Part shown: positions 56,326 to 64,000 of the stretch, piece by piece
Numbering within the stretch: position 1 is the first letter of the stretch
How the letters are laid out: each line of letters opens with the position of its first letter
Assembly (NCBI RefSeq): GCF_021869535.1
Contig: NW_026262734.1
Location: 75,578,339-75,642,338, forward strand
Direction: 5' to 3'
DNA from: Mytilus californianus
Lineage: Eukaryota; Mollusca; Bivalvia; Mytilida; Mytilidae
DNA length: 64,000 nt
Made by a program: the position numbers and the translations under genes
Notes under the pieces: model-generated
What the model was told of the DNA's origin: nothing
Seen by the model: only the letters and a program-made list of their open reading frames with translations
The model's database searches: none

Positions 56326-57289
56326 TATATTTAATACTACATTTAATGTGCGTATATATGTCTTTTGTATTCCAAATTAAACGATTTAAAAAAGAGTATT
56401 TCAATATATATAATGTCTGTTTATTTTGATCGTTACTCTTCCTTCATTCACGAATAGAATCACATAACTGAACCATGTTCAACATGAAATAAACCATGAC
56501 ACGAATGAACCAAACCATGACACCGAATATTCTGTAATCTCAAATTGTGTGCACTAGGGGCTGTTTTTCGGGAAAATTGACGGCAGTTTTATATCATAAC
56601 AAAATATGTGATGTAGCAGACAGTAAGCAAACCACTTTTCTTTGTGCATTAGAAACGAATCACAACTTTTAAATTTTGACATACGCAAGCATATTCTGTG
56701 TCAAATTGATAACTACATGATACAAATTTTGATGTGATAACATATTAGCTATAAACAAAGATACTTACCAGCTTGAATTTGTTGTCATTAGTTCCTTTAA
56801 CAAACTATTCGAATGTTTATATTTTGAAACTGTTTGTCAACAAAAACACTTAACACAACCATGTTCATCTTAACCAAACTATGACAAAATCACTGTACTA
56901 AACGCTTTTCGATATGACGAGGTTACTACCCGTGTATTAGAACTCAAAAACATTAAGATATGACATACGACATGTACTAACAAGGTTTCTGACTTGGAGC
57001 AGTTGGAACAGATACATAAAAAATGTGGCGGGGTTGAACCATTTTTCAAGCCTTTCAAAAGTTATATAATAACATAATGTGTCATGTGTATTAAGAAAAG
57101 TCACATGCGATGCCACTCTGTTATAATTAACATTTAGTAATTTACATTTTTTACCTAAAATGGCCATTTTGCTCATAGAATACGGCAAAATATGATAAGA
57201 TCTTATTCCAAGATTTGCTTTTTTTTTAAACATATACATTTTGATGAAAGACGTCTTGTGTCATAAGATCTTTTGGAGTGAAAAAGCAT

Positions 57290-57430
57290 CGCGGGGCTTT
57301 TTATAGCTTACTATGCGGTATGGTTTACTCATTTTTGAATGCCGTATGGTGACCTTTAATTGTTATCTTCTAAGTCATTTGGTTTTTGGTGGAGAGTTGT
57401 CTCATTGGCAATCATACCATATCTTCTTAT
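57290..57430 (-). repeat. Family M1 fragment, minus orientation
   Basis: GCGGGGCTTTTTATAGCTTA, TGAATGCCGTATGGTGACCT and GTTGTCTCATTGGCAATCAT, then ACCATATCTTCTTATTTTTA. It is followed directly by an M2 copy in the opposite reading direction. Confidence 0.85.
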
Positions 57431-57439
57431 TTTTATATT

Positions 57440-57595
57440 AACCAAAATACCGAACTCCAAGGTAAATTCAAAAGGGGGAAGTCCATAAAAAGTGACAAAA
57501 TCAAACGTATCAACCAACGGAACGAATTTAAAACAACTATCATATTCCTGACATGGTACCGGCATTTTACGAAGAAAAATGGTGGATAATGCATT
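57440..57595 (+). repeat. Family M2 copy
   Basis: ACCAAAATACCGAACTCCAA, GTGACAAAATCAAACGTATC, AAAACAACTATCATATTCCT and AAAAATGGTGGATAATGC. Confidence 0.85.
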
Positions 57596-57704
57596 GACTT
57601 ATATCGCATGTATAATGACAATATCTCAAAAATGCTTTTATCGCGCTTATAACGTATCAATTTAAGAACTGGATGCTGTTTTAATAAATTTTAATCGAAT
57701 TCCG

Positions 57705-57755
57705 TCCTTCATGCAAAATGTGAAGTTCACTTGCTTTCATTTCGTAATCATTTGT
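57705..57755 (-). repeat. Family M7 word, minus orientation
   Basis: CCTTCATGCAAAATGTGAAG then TTCACTTGCTTTCATTTCGT, the reverse complement of 38655-38705. Confidence 0.7.
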
Positions 57756-57904
57756 AAAACAAAATCTTTTGATTCTATAATATTTACAGTCGGTGATTTC
57801 GCCATATGTTACCAATTTCTATAAACACAACTAAAAAATTTAGAGTTATTAGCTCCTTCCGCCGGATGAATCAACACTTCTTTTTTTACATAAAATGAAA
57901 ACAA

Positions 57905-58055
57905 GATATTACGAATTTTATGCGTGCGAAGTGCCTTTCTGGATTTATCTTCATCAGTGTCGCCCAAAGCCGAATATTTGAAAGCAAGGAATGTATACGA
58001 ACTGAAACAGTTGAAGAGCTATATGACCAAACGAGGACCTAAAATAGCCATATAA
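57905..58055 (+). repeat. Dispersed repeat M6 (GTGCGAAGTGCCTTTCTGG type)
   Basis: TTTATGCGTGCGAAGTGCCT, TTCTGGATTTATCTTCATCA, CGAATATTTGAAAGCAAGGA and CGAACTGAAACAGTTGAAGA, then GCTATATGACCAAA, is a text I recall from mussel repeats. A shorter copy lies at 59538-59610. Confidence 0.75.
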
Positions 58056-58764
58056 ATGTTATAAATACTCATGGAGATTTTAGCAAAATTGAAAATTTTC
58101 TCCATAAAATTATAAAATTTGCATATTTTGACACATATTTGTTAACGGGAAATATTGAGTACATGCATGAACCATGAAAGGTGTTGTACTGATAGACAAA
58201 CATGGTTGTAAATTATATGATTGGTACCTTCATGTGCTCTTTATTTGCTTGTCTCAAACTGACTATCTGAAAGGTTACTTAAATCTATATATCGGAAAGG
58301 AGAATGATGTAGTCATTTTTGATAATTATGTAAATAAAAAGTTTTGTGTCTCTGAGCAGGATTTGATATCGTGCAGGCGGACGTGAAAAATCTATAAAAC
58401 AGCAAATTGTAAAAACATTATTGGATATATCGTTTAAGACTAGACTGTATAAATGACAACATTATCTAAAGAAACTAACGGTATCTAAAGCTAGTTCAAA
58501 ATTCAAGTTCAGCTGGAAAAAAAACAATTCTTATTTTGTAAGACTAGGATTTTAATTAGTACTCATCTGAAAGAATCATAAGTATCGTCAGCCTGATTGA
58601 CAACAAGAGTAATAGCTGGATAGTATTATACAATACTTAATAATGACTACTCTTGATATCATAAAATCAACATTAGTACTGGTAAAGACAATTCTAAGAG
58701 TTAAAAAAAGCTTTAAAAAGGAACTAAAATTTAAATGGAAAATGTGCAAAAAAAAAAAGGTAAA
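58056..58764. other. No gene recognised
   Basis: A segment at 58293-58345 (GGAGAATGATGTAGTCATTT then TTGATAATTATGTAAATAAA) recurs in diverged form at 59308-59345 (GGAGAAGTAGTCATTTTTAA then TAATTATGTGAAC). The 70-codon frame at 58174-58386 is therefore probably repeat-derived. Confidence 0.45.
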
Positions 58765-58900
58765 ACTAAAATACCGAACTCCAAGGTAAATTCAAATAGG
58801 GGAAATTCTATAAAAACCGACAAAATCAAACGTTAGACTTTATCAACCAACGGAACATACAACACAACTGACTTAAAAGTTCAAACAGACATACAAATAA
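58765..58900 (+). repeat. Family M2 copy
   Basis: AAACTAAAATACCGAACTCC, AAGGTAAATTCAAATAGGGG and ACCGACAAAATCAAACGTTA, closest to the 57440 copy (both have GGGGRAA after CAAA). Confidence 0.8.
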
Positions 58901-59537
58901 ATCTAACATAGACGCCAACAACAAAATAGTTCCAGTTAATAGTAAATTTGACAAAGACTCCATCAAAATACGTTTTTGTAATTGATAGTTCATAAACGAT
59001 ATGGTATACACTTTACCGATAAATTACAAATTAGGTAAAAATAAATACAAGGGAATCACTGTAAAAACCTGATGTAATTTAAAGCTCATAAAATTACCGG
59101 TAACTTAGGTATTAAAATTTGATTATTATAATATATCCCTAAAACAAGATAAGTAGTTTATTACAATGAATTTCTAACTTACATATATAGTATTGCAGGG
59201 AGTCGTCATTGTGCTAAAGATACAGGAAGAACAAACGAATATGGAAAAAAAAACATTTGGTAAAGAGGATAGATAACAAAGAAAGAGGGAAATTAATAAT
59301 CGAAAAGGAGAAGTAGTCATTTTTAATAATTATGTGAACAGAAAAATTCAAAATTAATAAGTAGAAGAGAAATCTCTTACTGTCCATATTAGACAACAAG
59401 AATGCACACGTTGTCGTTCTATATAGATATAGATATAACAACTTACGCCTCAAATTTTTCATTTGATCAGATAAATATGTCTATAACATATGATTGCATA
59501 TATGTTTATTAAACTGAAATAACATATAATGAATATT
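58901..59537. other. No gene recognised
   Basis: AT-rich intergenic sequence containing the partner (59308-59345) of the 58293 segment. No gene is supported. Confidence 0.45.
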
Positions 59538-59610
59538 GTTCGTCCGAAGCGTTTTTCTAGATTTACCTTCATTCGGGAACGTTCAAAACCAAAACTTTGA
59601 AAACAAACAA
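59538..59610 (+). repeat. Family M6 fragment
   Basis: GTTCGTCCGAAGCGTTTTTC, TAGATTTACCTTCATTCGGG and AACGTTCAAAACCAAAACTT match the start of the 57905 copy. Confidence 0.7.
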
Positions 59611-61632
59611 AAAAAGAGAGTTAAAGCCAGAATGCGAAACAAATAAAAGTTTTTAGATTTATGTGAACACCTAATGTTGAGTTTTTAAAACTTTAATCAT
59701 AATTGAAAACACTATTTTAGAAGTTCTGTTGAACTCTTTATGATAACGTACAGTATGAATTTCTGTGTAAAATTACCAATGAAAGTGGAATGTTTGATAT
59801 CGATTCCGGGATCTCTTTTCACGGTTTGATAATTGAGAAAAATACATAACTTATTCAGATATACAAATTATAGGGCAGCACCATTTATTTTACCTTATGG
59901 AAATTGTCGACTATAAATGTCGTAATAACTATAACCAGTTTCTAACATCCAATCCTAGATTATCTCTTCAAGGTTTCGTTCGATTTATTTGTAGTACAAC
60001 ATGTTACAATCGGACATGATTTTACTCCCTAAAGTACCACTGTACCATCATGGATTGAACTCGTCACCCAATATCTTTATGAAAGGAAAAAAAAGGCTAA
60101 TGATATTATTGTGGTTTTTGGCAATATTCAGGACAAGATTTGTCAATTAAAGTTAAAATTATGCTTAAACATTCAAGAAATAGACACAAATTGGGAAATT
60201 AATAATTAGAATAATGCAAATAATAAATAACCTTCCTATTTCTAAGAAACGGTGATGATGTATATTACACAGCTGTATAATGCATCTTAATGCTGAATTT
60301 TAAAACAGTGTTGACATTGCATGTTGATTGGTTTTAATTTATAGCATTTGTTTCTAGTCGTTGTGGTTCTATCAGTTTTCTGACAGATAAAATGGAATAT
60401 TTAATTAAAAACGGATAATTTTCTTTAAACTAATGATATAATAGGTTTACTGTATTAAGACAAATATCTTATCATTACAATATTAGAAGATAGAAAATTT
60501 GCAGTTGACACTCTTCAACAATATTCAATTAGAATAAATAGAGTTCTGTACGTCTTAAGGGAATACTTAGTCAATGTATTTATTGCTAATATAGCACGCT
60601 CTATATGAATGATATGGAATGCTTCATTGTGCTATAGACACCATCGCAGAAAATGTGTTTCTTCTATTTGAATATAGGCTCTTTGATAGGAATATAATGC
60701 GTAAACGCTTTTGAAGTGACAACCTTACAAAGCAAATTAAAAACATCATTTAAATGTCGCTATTCGGTCATTAACAACTGACGAGCCCCTACATTGTAGG
60801 ACAAACTCTAGCCTGTTTCTAAATTAGGCGAATTGCGAAATAAGCATAGAACACTAGATATCAAACTATAGCTATAATTTTCAGTAGAAGAAAAACATGA
60901 AGAGCCAATCATCAGAGCTGTAAAGAATGGAACAAAGCAACGAAACCTCTTCAAAACAACCCATTGTAACTACAAATTGTAATTCATGAGAGATCTTAGA
61001 ACACTTATACAACATGCAGTCAAAAAAGTAATTTCGGCTACATATTATATAGCAAATAAGCATATCATAACAAACTAAAGATTGTCACAATGAAATGACC
61101 CCACGTCAATGTCTATGAATATTTTTCAGGTCTTTGTCGCTTCAACAGAAAAAAAAGTATGAATTTATTAAGAAATTTTGGAAATAATTACCATTTCATT
61201 GCCCTTTTATTAAAGGAAAAATTAAGTTCAAAATAGCTGAATTCGCCTCTTGTGTCATGGTGTCATGTGTCTGTTCTACAAACCGTAAGTTTGTCAAAGT
61301 GGAGGAGCAAGCCTCTATACAACTTCCTCTCAGTGAAGTCATATCGTACAATAACTTCCATTTCTCGGTAGTTACAGTATGGGAAGTTATTACATGTAGT
61401 AAAAGGTGTTTTTCATTGAAAGACGAAGTAACGTGCCACATGTATACATTCTTTCGATTTAATCTATGTTGTGAACAACGGTACTTCATCTGCCATTGAA
61501 TTACAAACCTCAGTTAGTCTAAGCAACAAACTTTACGGTGCGCAAAAAAATAGTAATGATTCTAAAGGAAAATAAAGACACACAACGCAGAAAGAAACAC
61601 TACCAAAAGCAATGGTGGCTGCAAGGGCTAAG
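59611..61632. other. No gene recognised; one dispersed-repeat partner
   Basis: AT-rich sequence. The stretch 60390-60525 is the partner of 40170-40310. Opposed open frames at 61196-61499 have no domain that I can support. Confidence 0.45.
60390..60525. repeat. Dispersed repeat, partner of 40170-40310
   Basis: TGACAGATAAAATGGAATAT, TTAATTAAAAACGGATAA, TATTAAGACAAATATCTTAT and GTTGACACTCTTCAACAATA lie in the same order as at the other site. Confidence 0.6.
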
Positions 61633-61810
61633 TAGATATAAGAAGATGTGGTATGAGTGCCAATGAGACACCTCTCCATCCAAGTCAAAATTTATAAAAG
61701 TAAACCATTATAGGTCATAGTACGGTCTTCAACACGGAGCCTTGGCTCACACCGAACAGTAAGCTATAAAGGGCCCCAAAAATTACTAGTGTAAAACCAT
61801 TCAAACGGGG
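61633..61810 (+). repeat. Family M1b copy
   Basis: ATATAAGAAGATGTGGTATG, AGTGCCAATGAGACACCTCT, AAGTAAACCATTATAGGTCA, TAGTACGGTCTTCAACACGG and GCTATAAAGGGCCCCAAAAA in order. The longest M1b copy in the window. Confidence 0.85.
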
Positions 61811-62599
61811 AGCCTTTATTTCTAGGGTGCTTGACACATTCTTCCGTATATCTGATTAAAATTTATAGGTCCTCAATTTATTTCAGTTCGAACATGGCTA
61901 TATACGTATTTAGACCTACCACATATGCAAACAGTTCATTTTAAAAATGTACATCTCGTCAAACAGTTTACCTAAGGTAACAATGAAAAAAATCGAATAT
62001 ATAATGTATATGTATGTACAGTATTTGAATTACATATTTCAGGCCAAAACTGTATGAGTTCACTTGCAACGACTGTTTAATGAAGGTAAAGGATAAGTTA
62101 TAACTTTAGGTTTAGATATAGGGTTGATAAAACATTTGTTTAATTTTTTTTAACGAAACTGTTAAGAAGTTCATCCGAATAGTTTGCCCTGTTTATTTTT
62201 TGTGTTTTTTTCGTGTTATCAAACAGTTCAACAATGTACAAGTGTGGCCTCGATAAGCATTAAGCGAAGAAGGCCACTATCATGAAGTAAATTTCTATGA
62301 CTTTATTTCATAATTATTCAATACTGTTTTATTTTGCTACAATTTTTTTCTTAAATCCATATGTCGAAATCTGCTTGAAGTTTAATTAGTAAAATAGAAT
62401 TTAAAGAGTCAATGTCATTTTGATTTGAATGATTAAGCTGAATAGTTGTGAGTAGTCCAAATTAAGACTTAAGATCAGATGTCAAATTCATATTAATTAG
62501 TGTCATTTTATATTCGAACAATTCAACATTTGTTTTAAAAAGGGATTTTTAGAAAGTATAGGCAGTAAGGATTTCCTAATGATAGAATACAGACCCTAG
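61811..62599. other. No gene recognised
   Basis: AT-rich intergenic sequence without a supported feature. Confidence 0.45.
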
Positions 62600-62674
62600 T
62601 GTTAAACATGTCAGGCATACTGACCACAATGAACGATATGTCAAATACATAACACATCTGACGATGAATTGAGT

Positions 62675-63343
62675 ATGGAAACTTCCACACAATTACCAGA
62701 TGTTATAGCAGCAGTCATTTCTCTCGTTGAGAGTCTAACCGCCGATAGGACTCTAACCAAACGGAATGGTAAATACTCTATCACGATAAAACGGCGTCAA
62801 ATCGAAAGACAGAAAATTGTCACGAAAATGAGGGCATCAAAAGCACGTCAACATAGGAATGACCATCGACAAGCCTTCCTCTCTCTTAGACAACAACAAC
62901 AGTCAGGAGAACCGACCTTAAACTCCGAGGAACTGGAAACAACCGCACCACCTCCAAATGACGAGATCTTGGAAATACCTCCGATCACCACTGATATGGA
63001 AACAGGTAGACAAGTCACGTCTATAGACAGCAACCAATCAGCAAACCAGAACTCGGCTGATGAAACTTTGATCGACATACCGACACTTATAAAGGAAACA
63101 GGGAAGACTACTGAAGTAGATCCCGCCCGAAAGGGTGCCGAGGGTCGATCAATAAAAGAACCAGAAAAAAAGATACCGATAAAAAAAGAAAGAAAAAAGA
63201 AACAACTTGAAGCCGGCAGTTATACCAGAGTGTTAAAAGTAGCAGATTTACCTCAAGAGATGTACGTTTTATATATTGCTGACAACAACTTGTATCTCCT
63301 AATAAGAAGCAATACACTACTATTGGACAACTTTATCTATTAA
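62675..63343 (+). CDS. Hypothetical basic protein with a duplicated N-terminal module
   Basis: A 222-codon frame from the ATG at 62675. It is less AT-rich than its surroundings. Residues 7-70 form a module with a hydrophobic helix (LPDVIAAVISLVESL), a KRNGKYSITIKRR strand-like piece and a strongly basic tract (KMRASKARQHRNDHR). The middle (about 72-150) is rich in Pro, Thr, Glu and Asp, and a Lys-rich stretch follows (KKIPIKKERKKKQ, about 165-178). No zinc finger, protease, signal peptide or membrane segment is seen. The same module recurs 1 kb downstream at 63665, together with about 60 bases of upstream sequence (GTTAAACATGTCAG in both). An upstream ATG at 62638 aligned to the second copy's start is followed by TAA after three codons. 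It could be a nucleic-acid-binding ORF of an unrecognised retroelement (ORF1/gag-like) or a mollusc-specific gene. The function is unknown. Confidence 0.5.
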   Translation: METSTQLPDVIAAVISLVESLTADRTLTKRNGKYSITIKRRQIERQKIVTKMRASKARQHRNDHRQAFLSLRQQQQSGEPTLNSEELETTAPPPNDEILEIPPITTDMETGRQVTSIDSNQSANQNSADETLIDIPTLIKETGKTTEVDPARKGAEGRSIKEPEKKIPIKKERKKKQLEAGSYTRVLKVADLPQEMYVLYIADNNLYLLIRSNTLLLDNFIY

Positions 63344-63664
63344 GATCAGAAGTTAGATACGTATAACTACATCAAGAGAAGTTTTGATTTCTGGTTAGAC
63401 GTTCGAAATAATAAGAACTTTCTGTATAGCTTATAATTAGAAAGAATGAAAGACAAAGAATCCATTAGAAAACAACTGAAACTCATTTTTTTATAAATAG
63501 AGGATGAAATAAGTCCAAATTGTTATACCTGTGCGAAAAGAGGCGAGATAAGCTCAAAAGTCTTCCCTTGCCCCTAGAAAATTTTTTTAAAAAATACGGA
63601 GATCATTGTTTCGGAACCGTAACCTCTCACCACTCAGTTAAACATGTCAGTTAGCTGAATCGAT
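63344..63664. other. Spacer between the two module copies
   Basis: Contains no frame of note. The last 40 bases (AGTTAAACATGTCAGTTAGC, then TGAATCGATATG) match the sequence upstream of the first copy (GTGTTAAACATGTCAGGCAT ... GAACGATATG at 62600-62640). Confidence 0.5.
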
Positions 63665-64000
63665 ATGACAACGAGTAAGGAGCCATACTCACCTCCTCTA
63701 TTGACTGGAGATATTTTTACCATCTTAGACTTGCTTGTGCATCAAACCGCCGACTGGGATCTCTCAGCACGGAAATGAAATTACAAACTCGTAATAAGAT
63801 GGAAGAAATCCAAAAATATTGAGCATGTCGAGACACCAACCACAACAATAAAGACTCGGAAAAGGTCATCGAAAGCCAGGGCTGACAGAAACAAACGCCG
63901 CCTTGAAGCATTCATAGCTAGGAAATCCAGGCCATCGATTAACGAGATAGGAAATACCGCTCATAGAGACTTCCACTCAACCCCAAGAGGAATCAAACGC
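63665..64000 (+). pseudogene. Second copy of the basic module, interrupted by TGA, runs off the window
   Basis: From the ATG at 63665 the frame reads 37 codons (hydrophobic FTILDLLVHQTADWDLSARK) to a TGA at 63776, then stays open to the window end in the same frame: NYKLVIRWKK, later RKRSSKARADRNKRRLEAFI. Residue pattern and order match residues 7-70 of the 62675 protein. The TGA falls where the first copy has Gly in KRNGKY, so a single G-to-T change in a GGA codon could account for it. An alternative is an intron or a sequencing error. The 3' end is outside the window. Confidence 0.55.

Larger units (their letters stand above)
53199..56935. mobile_element. About 3.74-kb composite element with 87-bp terminal inverted repeats
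   Basis: ACACGGGTAGTAACCTCGTC (start of 53199-53285) continues for 87 bases and is matched in reverse complement at 56849-56935 with only two mismatches. ATT flanks both outer ends (53196-53198 and 56936-56938), a possible 3-bp target duplication. Inside each end are scattered copies of a TCATGGTTTGGTTAAG-like word (53438, 53457, 53488, 53508 and, inverted, 56465-56525). The middle carries a dead Penelope-type reverse transcriptase and its 3' end (53804-55230) and fragments of families M2 and M1. No transposase frame is visible, so this is probably a non-autonomous element that has collected other insertions. Confidence 0.8.

Noticed and set aside
61196-61499. Opposed open frames of about 80-97 codons; the minus-strand one faintly resembles part of a hAT-type transposase (TSSFN ... 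VTTEKWKL)
   Set aside because: The resemblance covers under 40 residues with no catalytic residue in view. I cannot separate it from chance without a profile search.
1-64000. tRNA, rRNA or small nuclear RNA genes
   Set aside because: I found no convincing tRNA A/B-box pair with a matching cloverleaf and no rRNA-like segment by eye. A covariance-model search would be needed to exclude them.

Overview
This window looks like nuclear DNA of a bivalve mollusc, most probably a marine mussel close to Mytilus. The reasons are the strong AT bias, the near absence of long open reading frames, and many dispersed repeats whose consensus cores I recall from mussel genomes, for example GCCAATGAGACAACT, ACCGAACTCCAAGG and GACGAAACGCGCGTC-like cores. 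The species assignment is inference, because no rRNA, mitochondrial or other marker gene is present.

There is one convincing intact host gene. It is an intronless 541-codon major-facilitator transporter of the SLC46 (proton-coupled folate transporter-like) type at 12417-14042. A second, weaker locus lies at the right edge (62675-64000). It holds two diverged copies of a small basic module, one open and one broken by a TGA, the second running off the window. Everything else that can be supported is repeat or mobile-element sequence.

Left part (1-12 kb): a 14-copy 36-bp minisatellite (976-1480), pieces of a Penelope-type and a LINE-type retroelement side by side (3757-4395), and a 937-bp foldback element built from a short degenerate motif (5510-6446). 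Middle (14-44 kb): several short inverted-repeat elements (19846-20238; 25495-26264; 30053-30507; a 13-bp-armed hairpin near 31045), a repeat nested inside another repeat (31874-32404 within 31692-32470), minus-strand LINE reverse-transcriptase debris (35995-36490), and two further LINE C-terminal fragments (42099-42600; 43960-44395). Right part (44.5-64 kb): two large elements with terminal inverted repeats. The first (44531-47562, about 3.03 kb) is filled with about 165-bp units that repeat its own terminal half-site and that switch orientation near 46458. The second (53199-56935, about 3.74 kb) has 87-bp termini and contains a decayed Penelope-type reverse transcriptase plus smaller repeats.

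The features do not form an operon or pathway. The window is a transporter gene in a repeat-dense, gene-poor landscape, and its main interest lies in the architecture of the non-autonomous elements. The strongest candidates for something undescribed are the 44.5-47.6 kb self-similar element, the 53.2-56.9 kb element, the 5.5-6.4 kb foldback and the duplicated module at the right edge. All family assignments come from reading the sequence. No database search or alignment program was run.
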